From Alistipes sp. (GTDB lineage Bacteria > Bacteroidota > Bacteroidia > Bacteroidales > Rikenellaceae): a stretch of 64,000 nucleotides of DNA. Where the stretch lies: positions 25,362 through 89,361 of the forward strand of contig JAFQHI010000004.1 in assembly GCA_017398045.1 (NCBI GenBank), given 5' to 3'. Positions 35,158-44,927 of the stretch are shown in pieces (position 1 is the first letter of the stretch; every line of letters starts with the position of its first letter). The notes under the pieces are model-generated. The model was not told where the DNA came from, made no database searches, and worked only from the letters and a program-made list of their open reading frames with translations. The position numbers and the translations under genes are program-made.

Positions 35158-36927
35158 CTAATAACCCGGGTTCTGGTCCTCCTCGGTCATCGCGGCGTTA
35201 GCATCGATAGCAGCCTGCGGGATAGGCCACAGGAGCTTCTCGCCAATGATCGAAGCAGCGTTGCCCTTCAGGTGCTCGTTGTAGAGGTTGTTGTACTCTA
35301 CGAGCTTCTGCGTGCGGCGCAAATCCATGCGACGCTGGCCGTTACCGAACATCTCACGAGCCGACTCCTCCAGAATCTTGTCAATCGTTACCGTCGTCTC
35401 CTTGGCCAGACCGGCACGCACGCGCGTAGCGTTCAGGCGGTCCAGAGCCTTCGCACTGTCACCGGCCTTGAGGTAAGCCTCGGCAGCCACGAAGAAAATC
35501 TCGGGCAGCGTGATGAGGTGCACGTCACGGAACGACTTGCTGTAATAGTTCGGGTTGGTGCAGTCATCAAACTTGCGGCAGGGCTGCGTCGACCAGGTCT
35601 TGGCCAGGGCATCCGTCGTATCGAACTTACGCGTACCCTCCTTATCGGGATCGTACTCATCGTGGTAAACGCCCCACGGCTCCATTACCCACGTCTTCTC
35701 CTGCTGAGGAATAATGAAGGTATTCTTGCGGTTCTCGGGATCCTGGGCACGCCAAGCCTTGATATCCTCCAGCGTATCCCACCAAGCGGGGTAGTAAACA
35801 GCTACGATCTTACCCATAGCCGAGTTGCCATTGGCATACCAGCCAAAGTAATCACCGATTGCGGCACCCGTCTTGTCGTTCTTGAACAACGTCGTCGAAA
35901 CCTGCGAGAAGTCCTCCTTCACGAGCAGCTCACGCATGAAGGTAGCGTCGTAGCGCTTATCCTCCTTCGTGAAGAGCTTGAGCATACGCAGCGTCGGCAG
36001 ACCGGCCGAACGACCCTGCTTCATACCCTCCTCGACACCACCGTAGTAGTTCGAGAAGTAGGCCTGGTAGTTGTTGTTGAAACCATCGGGGTCGTGCGAA
36101 GCGTCCGTGAACTCGATATCGAAGATGAACTCCTCGTTATCGTCACCCGAACGGTCGGCAGCCCACAGGTCTGCGAACTCGGTCTTGAGCTGGCGGCCGG
36201 CGATCACCTGATCAGCCAACTTGGCAGCCTCACCGAAGTACGACGTGTTGTTCAAGTCCCATGCAGCCGACAGATAGGTCTTGGCCAAGAGAGCCTTCGC
36301 AGCCTCGATCGAAGCCTCGCCACCACCGGCCGTAGCGGTCTGAGCCTTGAGGTTGTTGTTCGAAATAATCTCGGTCAGCTCGCCGATAATGTGCTCATAC
36401 ACCTCCTGTGCCGTAGCGCGGGGATAACCCGACACCGCCGATGCAGCGAACTCGGTTACCAGCGGTACACCACCAAAGTTGTTTACCAGCAGATAGTAGT
36501 AGTAGGCAGCCACGAAGCGAGCCTCGTCAATAGCCTTGGCCTTTACCTCCTCCGAAACGAGCGCAGAGGCAGCGTAATGCTTCACGGCGTAGCACGAGCG
36601 AATGGCATCGTAACTCTCGAGGTAGAAGTTCTTAACCGTACCGTTCTCGGGCGTGAGGTTCGACCAACGGTGTAGAGCCTCGTTGATGTTACCACGGCCA
36701 TCACCGTACATATCCGTTCCCGCAATAAAGTAGTTATCCTCGTCACCCGAGTCGTAGATGGACAGCAGCTGGCTGTAAGCATCGTTGACGAGCGACTGGA
36801 AACCGGCAGCCGTCTTGAAATAGTCGGCATCGGTCACGTTGCTCTTATTGTCGGCCGTCAGGAAGTCGTCGCATGCGGTGAGCGACAACGTAGCCATCAG
36901 AACGACCAGATATACTAATTTTTTCAT
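35158..36927 (-). CDS. SusD/RagB-family surface glycan- or nutrient-binding lipoprotein
   Basis: A 589-residue lipoprotein with signal MKKLVYLVVLMATLSLTAC and Cys19-DDFL, the usual SusD start. TPR-like helices form most of the protein (ARFVAAYYYYLLVNNFGGVPLVTEF, FGNGQRRMDLRRTQKLVEYN, EKLLWPIPQAAIDAN). It caps the SusC channel at the cell surface and binds the substrate. The start at 36927 is chosen for the signal peptide, 3 codons inside a longer frame. It begins 20 bp after susC. No hydrolase or sigma/anti-sigma pair is adjacent, so the nutrient is unknown. Confidence 0.95.
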   Translation of the reverse strand: MKKLVYLVVLMATLSLTACDDFLTADNKSNVTDADYFKTAAGFQSLVNDAYSQLLSIYDSGDEDNYFIAGTDMYGDGRGNINEALHRWSNLTPENGTVKNFYLESYDAIRSCYAVKHYAASALVSEEVKAKAIDEARFVAAYYYYLLVNNFGGVPLVTEFAASAVSGYPRATAQEVYEHIIGELTEIISNNNLKAQTATAGGGEASIEAAKALLAKTYLSAAWDLNNTSYFGEAAKLADQVIAGRQLKTEFADLWAADRSGDDNEEFIFDIEFTDASHDPDGFNNNYQAYFSNYYGGVEEGMKQGRSAGLPTLRMLKLFTKEDKRYDATFMRELLVKEDFSQVSTTLFKNDKTGAAIGDYFGWYANGNSAMGKIVAVYYPAWWDTLEDIKAWRAQDPENRKNTFIIPQQEKTWVMEPWGVYHDEYDPDKEGTRKFDTTDALAKTWSTQPCRKFDDCTNPNYYSKSFRDVHLITLPEIFFVAAEAYLKAGDSAKALDRLNATRVRAGLAKETTVTIDKILEESAREMFGNGQRRMDLRRTQKLVEYNNLYNEHLKGNAASIIGEKLLWPIPQAAIDANAAMTEEDQNPGY

Positions 36928-36947
36928 ATTTCTCAACTATTTTAGGA

Positions 36948-39900
36948 TTAGAACTTCAGGTTGGCACCGAACTGATAGGTTACCGAAGCGGGACCACCGT
37001 TCACAAGACCGGCGCTTGCCCACTCAGGATCGAAGCCCTCGTAATCGGTCCAGCAGAACGGATTCAGTACGTTCACGTAGAGGCGCAAGCTCTTTACGTG
37101 AATCTTCTTCATCCAAGCCTTCGGGAAGGTGTAACCCAAGCAGATGTTCTTCACCTTCACGAACGACGTGTCGTGGTACTGGTAACCCTCCTGCTTGGCG
37201 CTACCCTTCGACGAGAACCAACCACCAGCCGTCTTGTCGGCATTGGTCGGGTAGGGGTACTTACCCGGCTTCGACTCGGTCAGCTGAATGATATCGCCGT
37301 TGTCATCCAATACATAGGCACCTGCGGGGATGTAGTAGTCGAAGTTGAACTTCTGACGACCGCGGTCGTTGTAGTCCATATACTGCTCGTGGAAGTACGA
37401 ACGGCTCCACTGACCCTGCTTCGTGTAAATCGTGAACGAGAAGTCAAAGCCCTTGAAGGCCATCGACGACAAGAGGCTACCCATCCACTTCGGGTCGGTG
37501 CAACCGAAAATCTGCTTGTCGTCGTCCGAAATCTTACCGTCGTTGTTCCAGTCGTGAACACCCATCTCGCCTTCCATCCAGCCGTACTTGTCATAGACCT
37601 CCTGGAGGGTGTAGTTAATCGGGCCGTCCTTCGTAATCATCGTTACGCCCTTGTCCGAAATCACGTCGGTGTGCTTGTAGTCGCGCAGCACGTTGATACG
37701 CTCGCCGATGAACCAGTTCTTACCGTAGTCGTCACCGTTCGGCAGCTCCTTAATCTTGCTCCAGTTGCGCGAGTAGTTCACGTTCACATCCCAGGTGAAG
37801 TTCTTCGAACGAATCACACCAAACTTGAAGCCCAGCTCGATACCGGCATTGCGAATCGAACCGATGTTGGTCGTGATGCTCGTCTCACCCGTCTCAACAG
37901 GAACCGTCGAGTTCATAATCTGGCCATCCGAAAGACGCGAATAGACGTCAGCCGTCAAACCGAGGCGACCGTTGAAGGCCGAGAAATCGACACCGGCGTC
38001 GAACTCCTTAACCTCCTCCCAAACCAGACCTGCATCAATCAGGCCGTTGGGGTAGTAACCCTGAACCTCCGAGCCACCGATAATTACATACGAGGGACCC
38101 GAAGCGGTCGAAGCCGTCACATAGTCACCTACGTTGTTGTTACCCGTCACACCGTACGATACGCGGAGCTTCAGGTTATCGAGCCACGAGGCGTTCTTCA
38201 TCCAATTCTCCTCCGACATACGCCATGCCAAAGCGGCCGAGGGGAAGTAACCCCAGCGGTTGTCCTTTGCAAAGCGCGACGAACCATCGGCACGGAAGGT
38301 AACCGTAGCCATGTACTTACCCTTGTACGAGTAGTTGGCACGAGCAGCGAACGATACGAGCGACGACTCGGTATAGCCCGAATCGATAGCCATACCCTCC
38401 GAACCGGCCTTACCCAGTGCATGGTAGGACAGCTTGTCGTCCGAAATGTTGCGACCCGACATCTCGTAGGTCTCCTTGTTCGAAGCATACATCGAGAAGA
38501 GACCCATTGCATTGAGCGAGTGGTCACCCCAGGTCTTCGCGTAGTCAATCTGGTTATCCCACGTCCAATCCAGACGGTCGGTATTGACCACCGAAGCCGA
38601 GTTGTACTTCTTGTTCTGGAAGTAGGCCGAACCCTTCGGGAACTCCTCCGTTACACCCGTACCGAAGAAGACACCCTGACGACCATGATAGTAGTTGGGC
38701 GAGAAGGTGGTCGTGAACTTCAGACCATCGTAGAGGTTCAGACGAACATAGAAGTTACCAAATACATGGAACTTGCGCGTCTCGTTCACGTAGGCGTTCG
38801 GCAGCTGGAAGTCAATCAGCGGGTTGGGCGTCGAGGTGAACGAGATACCGCTCACACCGGGCTTACCGGGGATTGCATACAGCTCGCCATTGTCGTCCCA
38901 GGGCGAAAGCACGGGAGCAAACCAGAAGGCATTGTTGTAGGGCGAGTAGCTGTTCGAGCCATCGGTCGTAAAGTCGTCCTGGAGCGTGTAGGCGAAGTTG
39001 GCCGACATACCCAGCTCAACGACCTTCGAGAGCTTCGAATCGAAGGCACCCTTGAGGTTCAGACGCTGATAGTCGTTCTTCACGAAGACGTTCTCCTCGC
39101 TCTGGTAACCCACACCAAAGCGATAGGCGGTCGTCTCCGACGAACCCTCCAACGAGAGGAAGTGGTTCTGCTGCGTAGCAGTACGCAACACCTCGTCGGC
39201 CCAATCGTAGGTCTTGTTCTCCATGTAACGCTGGAAGATGAGCGACTGCTTGTAGTCCGTACCGCTGGCAACGGGGAATACCGACGTGGGGTTCGACAGC
39301 ACGTAGATCGGATGACCTGCACCATCGCCCGGGTTCGACTTGTCGGCATACTCCATGTAGCGGGCGAAGCGGTAGTTCATGAACTGCTTCGTATCCATGA
39401 AGTCGGGCATACGGGCCACATCGCGTACACCATAGTAACCGTCATACGAAACGGTCATCTGGCGAGCCTTCGTAGCACCCTTCGAGCCTTTGGTGGTAAT
39501 CATAATCACACCGCCCGAAGCACGCGAACCGTAGATGGCCGTCGAAGAGGCATCCTTCAGCACATCGACACGCTCGATATCCTCGGGGTTGAGGAAATCC
39601 ATCGAGCCGGATACGATACCGTCAATCACGTAGAGCGGGTCGTTCGACTTGGTAATCGACGACTGACCACGAATCTGCATCGAGAAGCTACCACCGGCAC
39701 GCGAGTTCGACTGGGTGATATTCACACCCGGCACCGAACCCTGGAGGGCCTCCTCAAGGCGTACCGTACCGCGGGCAGCGATATCCTCGGCAGCCACCGA
39801 GCCGACCGAACCGGTCAGGTCACTCTTCTTCATCACACCGTAACCAACCACCACGACATCTTCGATACCGGTGGCATCCTCCTCCAGCGTCACCTCAATC

Positions 39901-40175
39901 GAGGTTTTGCCGGCTACGGCTACGCGTGCCGTCTTCATGCCGATATACGACACGACCAGCACATTGTTTTTCGCATCGGGCAGGTTCAGCGTAAACGAAC
40001 CATCGACACCGGTGCTTGCACCAAGGGTTGTTCCATCCACGACGACGGCGGCACCGATAACCGGTTCACCCGTTGCATCTTTCACGACACCCTGCACGGT
40101 TTGAGCCTCGGCAGCAAAGGCCAGGCCCAGTCCCAACACGAAGGTTAGGACAAACTTGCGCATCAAGTTTTTCAT
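36948..40175 (-). CDS. SusC/RagA-family TonB-dependent outer-membrane transporter
   Basis: A 1075-residue outer-membrane importer. Signal peptide (1-~24, LGLAFAAEAQ), carboxypeptidase-D-regulatory domain (~25-105, VQGVVKDATGEPVIGAAVVVDG), TonB box region (VEDVVVVGYG-like, IEDVVVVGYGVMKKSDLTGSV), plug (LEEALQGSVPGVNITQ, DPLYVIDGI, IERVDVLKDASSTAIYGSRASGGVIMITTK) and a C-terminal barrel ending ...GANLKF. It pairs with SusD to import an oligosaccharide or peptide using TonB energy. A weak hairpin with a T-run lies in its 5' leader (40230-40248). Confidence 0.97.
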   Translation of the reverse strand: MKNLMRKFVLTFVLGLGLAFAAEAQTVQGVVKDATGEPVIGAAVVVDGTTLGASTGVDGSFTLNLPDAKNNVLVVSYIGMKTARVAVAGKTSIEVTLEEDATGIEDVVVVGYGVMKKSDLTGSVGSVAAEDIAARGTVRLEEALQGSVPGVNITQSNSRAGGSFSMQIRGQSSITKSNDPLYVIDGIVSGSMDFLNPEDIERVDVLKDASSTAIYGSRASGGVIMITTKGSKGATKARQMTVSYDGYYGVRDVARMPDFMDTKQFMNYRFARYMEYADKSNPGDGAGHPIYVLSNPTSVFPVASGTDYKQSLIFQRYMENKTYDWADEVLRTATQQNHFLSLEGSSETTAYRFGVGYQSEENVFVKNDYQRLNLKGAFDSKLSKVVELGMSANFAYTLQDDFTTDGSNSYSPYNNAFWFAPVLSPWDDNGELYAIPGKPGVSGISFTSTPNPLIDFQLPNAYVNETRKFHVFGNFYVRLNLYDGLKFTTTFSPNYYHGRQGVFFGTGVTEEFPKGSAYFQNKKYNSASVVNTDRLDWTWDNQIDYAKTWGDHSLNAMGLFSMYASNKETYEMSGRNISDDKLSYHALGKAGSEGMAIDSGYTESSLVSFAARANYSYKGKYMATVTFRADGSSRFAKDNRWGYFPSAALAWRMSEENWMKNASWLDNLKLRVSYGVTGNNNVGDYVTASTASGPSYVIIGGSEVQGYYPNGLIDAGLVWEEVKEFDAGVDFSAFNGRLGLTADVYSRLSDGQIMNSTVPVETGETSITTNIGSIRNAGIELGFKFGVIRSKNFTWDVNVNYSRNWSKIKELPNGDDYGKNWFIGERINVLRDYKHTDVISDKGVTMITKDGPINYTLQEVYDKYGWMEGEMGVHDWNNDGKISDDDKQIFGCTDPKWMGSLLSSMAFKGFDFSFTIYTKQGQWSRSYFHEQYMDYNDRGRQKFNFDYYIPAGAYVLDDNGDIIQLTESKPGKYPYPTNADKTAGGWFSSKGSAKQEGYQYHDTSFVKVKNICLGYTFPKAWMKKIHVKSLRLYVNVLNPFCWTDYEGFDPEWASAGLVNGGPASVTYQFGANLKF

Positions 40176-40260
40176 TGTAAAAGAATTTAGTTAATAATAA
40201 GTGGGTTTGTTTTCTGCTGTTTTAAGGCGAAAAAAATCGCTTGCGCGACCTTTCGTAGAA

Positions 40261-40268
40261 CAAAAATA
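40261..40268 (-). promoter_or_regulatory. Promoter -7 box of susC
   Basis: TATTTTTG on the minus strand, 86 bases before the susC start; the upstream box is unclear. Confidence 0.5.
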
Positions 40269-40477
40269 ACACATTTTCGTCAATCCGCAAGCAAAAACAT
40301 AAATTTATATGTTTTGTTTATATGTTTTGGCATCGATAGCTGGACGGGCAAGGGCGGGCCGACTTCGTACTTAAATCGGGCAACGGGAGAAATGCGTTGA
40401 TTTCTGACAAAATGTGTAACTTTCTGCCAAAACCGTCCTCAAAGGCGCAAATACCGAACATTAGGTATTGGCAAATG

Positions 40478-40508
40478 TTGGCATATCGACAACTTTTTTG
40501 TACATTTG
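40478..40508 (+). promoter_or_regulatory. Promoter of pflB
   Basis: TTG (40478-40480), 20 bp, TACATTTG (40501-40508), 26 bases before the ATG at 40535. Its upstream box lies inside a repeated TTGGCA word. Confidence 0.75.
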
Positions 40509-40534
40509 CACCAACACATGAAGTTAGGTTAATT

Positions 40535-42763
40535 ATGGACTACAATACACAATTCAACGCGGGCGCATGGTGCGACGAAATCAACGTATCGAACTTCGTA
40601 CAGTGCAACATCACGCCCTACTACGGGGACGCTTCGTTCCTCGCGAAACCAACTGAAAGAACCCTCAAAGTATGGAATAAATGCCTCGAGGCACTCGAGG
40701 AGGAGCGCGCACGAGGCGGTGTACGCGCCTTGGACAACAAAACCGTTTCGACCATCACCTCGCACCAGGCGGGTTATATCGACCGCGAAAACGAGCTGAT
40801 TGTAGGTCTTCAGACCGACGAACTGCTGAAGCGTGCCATCAAGCCCTTTGGCGGCATCAATGTCGTTTCGCGTGCCTGCCGTGAGCAGGGCGTGGAGGTG
40901 GACGAGAAGGTGAAGGATATCTTTACCCACTACCGCAAGACCCACAACGACGGCGTATTTGATGTCTATACCGAAGAGATTCGCACGTTCCGTTCGCTCG
41001 GCTTCCTGACCGGTCTTCCGGACAACTACGCCCGTGGCCGCATCATCGGCGACTATCGTCGTCTGGCCCTCTACGGTGTGGACCGCCTGATTGAGGCCAA
41101 GAAGGAGGATTTGAAGCGTCTCGTTTCGCCGATGACCGATGCAACGATTCGCCTTCGAGAGGAGATTGCCGAGCAAATCAAGGCCCTGAACGATATGCGC
41201 ACGATGGGCGAGTACTACGGTCTCGATTTGAGCCGTCCCGCCACCTCGGCACAAGAGGCCGTGCAGTGGGTCTATATGGCCTATCTGGCTGCCGTGAAGG
41301 AGCAGGACGGTGCCGCCATGTCGCTCGGAAATGTCTCCTCGTTCCTCGATATCTACATCCAATACGACCTCGATAAGGGGCTTATCGACGAGCAATTCGC
41401 CCAGGAGCTGATTGACCAATTCGTCATCAAGCTGCGCATGGTACGCCACCTGCGTATGCAGTCCTACAACGATATCTTTGCCGGTGACCCGACCTGGATT
41501 ACCGAGGCCATCGGTGGTCGCTTCAACGACGGTCGCACGAAGGTCACGAAGACCTCGTTCCGTTTCCTGCAGACGCTCTACAACCTCGGTCCTTCGCCCG
41601 AGCCGAATATGACCGTGCTGTGGAGTCCCGAGCTGCCCGAGGGGTTCAAGGAGTTCTGCGCCAAGGTTTCGATTGACACCTCGTCGATTCAGTACGAGAA
41701 CGACACGCTGATGCGTGAGGTGCGTTTCTCGGACGACTACGGTATTGCCTGCTGCGTGTCGTATCAGGCTATCGGTCAGCAGATTCAGTTCTTCGGTGCG
41801 CGTTGCAACCTGGCCAAGGCCCTGCTGTTGGCCATCAACGGCGGTCGCTGCGAGAACACCGGTACGCTCATCGTCAAGGGCATCCCGACCCTCATGGGCG
41901 ACCTGCTGAACTACGAGGAGGTACTCTCCAACTATAAAAAGGTATTGACCGAGGTGGCCCGTGTCTATAACGACGCAATGAACATCATCCACTTCATGCA
42001 CGACAAATACTACTACGAGAAGGCGCAGATGGCCCTTATCGACACGAATCCCCGCATCAACCTCGCCTATGGCGTAGCGGGTCTGTCGATTGCCCTCGAC
42101 TCACTCTCGGCCATCAAATACGGCAAGGTAAGCGTTAAGCGCAACGAGTTGGGTCTCACCGAGTCGTTCGAAATCGAGAAGGAGTTCCCCTGCTTCGGTA
42201 ACAACGACGACCGCGTGGACCAGCTGGGTGTTGATTTGATTTACTTCTTCAACGAGGAGCTGAAGAAACACCCCGTCTATAAGAATGCACGTCCGACCTT
42301 GTCGGTGCTGACCATCACTTCGAACGTGATGTATGGCAAGAAGACGGGTGCTACGCCCGATGGTCGCGCCAAGGGCGTTGCCTTTGCCCCGGGTGCCAAC
42401 CCGATGCACGGACGCGACAAGAACGGTGCCGTGGCCTCGCTTTCGTCGGTGGCCAAGCTCCGCTACCGCGACTCGCAGGACGGTATCAGCAACACCTTCT
42501 CGATTGTGCCGAAGTCGCTCGGCGTAGATGACGAGACGCGCGTCGAGAACCTCGTAACGCTCATCGACGGCTACTTCACGAAGGGTGCGCACCACCTCAA
42601 TGTCAATGTGTTGAACCGCGAAATGCTGCTCGATGCCATGGAGCATCCCGAGAAGTACCCGCAACTTACGATTCGCGTCTCGGGCTATGCCGTGAACTTC
42701 ACGAAGCTCAGCCGCGAGCATCAGCTGGAGGTCATCTCGCGCAGTTTCCACGAGCGTATGTAA
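40535..42763 (+). CDS. pflB: Pyruvate formate-lyase
   Basis: A 742-residue glycyl-radical enzyme: pyruvate + CoA to acetyl-CoA + formate, central to strictly anaerobic fermentation. The catalytic cysteine pair is Cys406-Cys407 ([10 protein letters not shown]) and the radical glycine is Gly717 in RVSGYAVNF. The substrate-site GNDDRVDQL and [17 protein letters not shown] motifs are present. The start at 40535 ([12 protein letters not shown]) follows the promoter; a longer frame overlaps it and is rejected. The activase gene is 15 bp downstream. Confidence 0.97.
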   Translation: MDYNTQFNAGAWCDEINVSNFVQCNITPYYGDASFLAKPTERTLKVWNKCLEALEEERARGGVRALDNKTVSTITSHQAGYIDRENELIVGLQTDELLKRAIKPFGGINVVSRACREQGVEVDEKVKDIFTHYRKTHNDGVFDVYTEEIRTFRSLGFLTGLPDNYARGRIIGDYRRLALYGVDRLIEAKKEDLKRLVSPMTDATIRLREEIAEQIKALNDMRTMGEYYGLDLSRPATSAQEAVQWVYMAYLAAVKEQDGAAMSLGNVSSFLDIYIQYDLDKGLIDEQFAQELIDQFVIKLRMVRHLRMQSYNDIFAGDPTWITEAIGGRFNDGRTKVTKTSFRFLQTLYNLGPSPEPNMTVLWSPELPEGFKEFCAKVSIDTSSIQYENDTLMREVRFSDDYGIACCVSYQAIGQQIQFFGARCNLAKALLLAINGGRCENTGTLIVKGIPTLMGDLLNYEEVLSNYKKVLTEVARVYNDAMNIIHFMHDKYYYEKAQMALIDTNPRINLAYGVAGLSIALDSLSAIKYGKVSVKRNELGLTESFEIEKEFPCFGNNDDRVDQLGVDLIYFFNEELKKHPVYKNARPTLSVLTITSNVMYGKKTGATPDGRAKGVAFAPGANPMHGRDKNGAVASLSSVAKLRYRDSQDGISNTFSIVPKSLGVDDETRVENLVTLIDGYFTKGAHHLNVNVLNREMLLDAMEHPEKYPQLTIRVSGYAVNFTKLSREHQLEVISRSFHERM

Positions 42764-42778
42764 TAACAGCCCGCAGTG

Positions 42779-43507
42779 ATGATTCGCCTCCACTCCTACG
42801 AATCGCTCGGCACCTACGACGGTCCCGGACTTCGCCTGGTGGTCTTCCTCCAGGGGTGCAATTTCCGCTGTCGCTACTGCGCCAACCCCGACACGATCGA
42901 CCCGCATGGTGCGTGTCGGGAGGTCACGGCAGAGGAGATTTTCGAGATGGCCGTCAGCCAAAAGCCCTTCTTCGGCAAACGGGGTGGGGTGACCTTCAGT
43001 GGGGGAGAGCCGACGATGCAGGCGCGGGAGTTGATTCCCCTCTGCCGACGACTCAAGGAGGCGGGCATCCACATCTGCCTCGATACGAACGGTTCGATTC
43101 ACACGCCCGAAGTGGAGGAGTTGTGGGGTTTGGTAAATCTTGTATTACTTGATGTAAAGCAGGTAAACTGCCAACGCCACAAGGATTTGACACAACACGG
43201 AAATGAGCAGACCCTCCGCACGGCAGCGTGGCTCGAGGCGCACGAAAAGCCCTTCTGGTTGCGCTACGTATTGGTACCCGGCATCAGCGACCAGGAGGAG
43301 GATATCCGCGCCTTGGGCGAAAAGCTGGGAGGTTATCGGATGATTCAGCGGGTCGAGATTTTACCCTACCACACGCTCGGTGTCCACAAGTGGGCGGCAA
43401 TGGGGTGGCACTACACGCTCGAAGGGGTCAAAGAGAACACCCCCGACGAGTTGGACCGCGCCCGCAGGCTCTTTGAGGAGTACTTCGAAGAGGTTTATGT
43501 GAATTGA
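42779..43507 (+). CDS. pflA: Pyruvate formate-lyase-activating enzyme
   Basis: A 242-residue radical-SAM enzyme that installs the glycyl radical in PflB. The Fe4S4 motif CNFRCRYC places Cys27, Cys31 and Cys34, and GGEP (FSGGEPTMQ) and RYVLVPGISDQEEDI are typical. GTG at 42776 and ATG at 42779 are adjacent in frame; ATG is preferred. It lies just after pflB and is surely coexpressed with it. Confidence 0.96.
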   Translation: MIRLHSYESLGTYDGPGLRLVVFLQGCNFRCRYCANPDTIDPHGACREVTAEEIFEMAVSQKPFFGKRGGVTFSGGEPTMQARELIPLCRRLKEAGIHICLDTNGSIHTPEVEELWGLVNLVLLDVKQVNCQRHKDLTQHGNEQTLRTAAWLEAHEKPFWLRYVLVPGISDQEEDIRALGEKLGGYRMIQRVEILPYHTLGVHKWAAMGWHYTLEGVKENTPDELDRARRLFEEYFEEVYVN

Positions 43508-43651
43508 AAATTCAAAATTTAGAATTCAAAATTTAGAATTAGGGTGATTAAGGGTGGCTAAGGGTTATTAACGCGCCCCTTTAGCAACCTTTCATCCACG
43601 ACGGTCAATAGCTCCACCACCGTCAGCTACCTTCCCACCGTTAGTTACTTT

Positions 43652-43705
43652 AGTTACACAGTTACAAGGGGTGCATCCTGTAACCGTGTAACTTTTTAAC
43701 TTTTT
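43652..43705 (+). terminator. Probable terminator after pflA
   Basis: A 15-bp stem with one mismatch, AGTTACACAGTTACA/TGTAACCGTGTAACT (43652-43666, 43679-43693), loop of 12, then TTTTTAACTTTTT. It lies 145 bp after the pflA stop. Confidence 0.6.
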
Positions 43706-43773
43706 ACTGCCCCTTCACACCCCTCACTTCAAATAATTTTGAATGCTAAATTCTAAATTCTGAATTATATTTG

Positions 43774-43796
43774 TATCTTTGTTTGATTTATCAAAC
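43774..43796 (+). promoter_or_regulatory. PL10 promoter -7 box followed by a palindrome
   Basis: TATCTTTG (43774-43781), then GTTTGA-ttta-TCAAAC (43781-43796) at the expected transcript start, 12-27 bases before the ATG. The palindrome may be an operator or a 5'-end hairpin. Confidence 0.6.
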
Positions 43797-43807
43797 ACTT
43801 TCCTCCT

Positions 43808-44908
43808 ATGAAACAACTTCTGACAGCCGCACTGCTACTCTTCACGACGGCCACCTTTGCCCAGCAGGCCCCCTCGATTGACCTTTTGGGCGACTGCATC
43901 CACCATTGGTATTTGGAGCATGAGCAAGGCTCCTGCCCCCGATACGACGAGAGCGACTACCGCTCGATTGCCGACAACATCCTCGCCTACCAAAACAAGG
44001 ATGGCGGCTGGCCGAAGAACATCGATTGGCTCGGCATCATGGATGCGGACTCGGTCATCCAATCGCTCACGCCCCGCTACCGCGAATCGACCTTCGACAA
44101 CCGCAACATTTACCCGCAGGTGGAGTACCTCGCCGAGGTCTATCTCCTCACGGGCGAAAGACGCTACATGAAGGCGGCCAAGCGCGGTGTGGAGTATATA
44201 CTGAAGAACCAATATCCCAACGGCAGTTGGATTGGCTGGCACGACGAGGCGATTTGCTATAACGACGACATCATCACCGGCATTCTCAATACATGGCAGG
44301 ATGTGATGCACGACCGACCCTGCTATGGCTGGATGGATAAAAAGACGCGCGAAAGAATTGCCACCTCGTTCGACAAGGGGTTGCAACTGATTCTCGCAAC
44401 GCAGTATGTCCAAAACGGCATTAAGACCGTCTGGGCGCAACAATACGACCAGCAGACGCTCCGTCCTGTCAAGGCCCGCACCTACGAACTTCCGGCTCTT
44501 TCGGGGCAGGAGAGTGCCGATGTGTTGCTCTTCCTCATGTCGCTCGAGAACCCTTCGGAGGAGGTGATTGAGGCGGTGAAGTGTGGCGTTGCGTGGTACG
44601 AAAAGACCAAGATTTTGGGCAAGAAGATTGTCGATATCCCGATGCCCGAAGGCAACCCCGAGGACCCGAAAATCAAGGCCGACCGTCGTCTGGTCGATGA
44701 CCCGAAGGCCAAGCCCCTCTGGGCGCGTTTCTATGAGCTGGAGGACAACACCATCTTCCTCTGCAACCGCGACGGGGTGAAGGTCTATTCGCTCGACAAG
44801 GTGTGGCCCGAACGCAGAGTGGGCTACAGCTGGTACGGCACGTGGGGTGGCAAGGTATTGAGTACCTACCCGAAGTGGCTTAAACGCATCGAAAAAGAGA
44901 ATAAATAG
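43808..44908 (+). CDS. Pectate lyase, PL10 type
   Basis: A 366-residue secreted enzyme with signal peptide MKQLLTAALLLFTTATFAQ. It has the alpha-toroid PL10 motifs NKDGGWPKNIDW, STFDNRNIYPQVEYLAEVY, KAAKRGVEYILKNQYPNGSWIG and LWARFYELEDNTIFLCNRDGVKVY. PL10 enzymes cut polygalacturonate by beta-elimination with calcium. With GH43 and the beta-helix protein it suggests use of pectin, though these genes are not clustered. The thioesterase gene follows 19 bp later on the same strand. Confidence 0.9.
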   Translation: MKQLLTAALLLFTTATFAQQAPSIDLLGDCIHHWYLEHEQGSCPRYDESDYRSIADNILAYQNKDGGWPKNIDWLGIMDADSVIQSLTPRYRESTFDNRNIYPQVEYLAEVYLLTGERRYMKAAKRGVEYILKNQYPNGSWIGWHDEAICYNDDIITGILNTWQDVMHDRPCYGWMDKKTRERIATSFDKGLQLILATQYVQNGIKTVWAQQYDQQTLRPVKARTYELPALSGQESADVLLFLMSLENPSEEVIEAVKCGVAWYEKTKILGKKIVDIPMPEGNPEDPKIKADRRLVDDPKAKPLWARFYELEDNTIFLCNRDGVKVYSLDKVWPERRVGYSWYGTWGGKVLSTYPKWLKRIEKENK

Positions 44909-44927
44909 CTAAAAGCATAGCATAGAT

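Larger units (their letters stand above)
40176..40534. other. Divergent regulatory region between susC and pflB
   Basis: 359 bp without a gene. Noted features: a weak hairpin plus T-run in the susC leader (40230-40248), a TATTTTTG box for susC (40261-40268), a 13-bp tandem repeat TTTATATGTTTTG (40304-40316, 40317-40329), an ATACC-gaacatta-GGTAT inverted repeat (40451-40468), TTGGCA twice 10 bp apart (40468, 40478) plus an inverted copy (40425-40430), and the pflB promoter at 40478-40508. Confidence 0.7.
43504..43807. other. Word-repeat spacer with terminator and PL10 promoter
   Basis: 300 bp without a gene. It holds tandem TTCAAAATTTAGAA words (43504-43541), an AGGGTGATTAAGGGTGGC/CCTTTAGCAACC tract (43540-43592), a long hairpin (43652-43693) with T-runs, another A/T word tract (43725-43768) and the promoter region for the pectate lyase gene. 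Confidence 0.75.
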
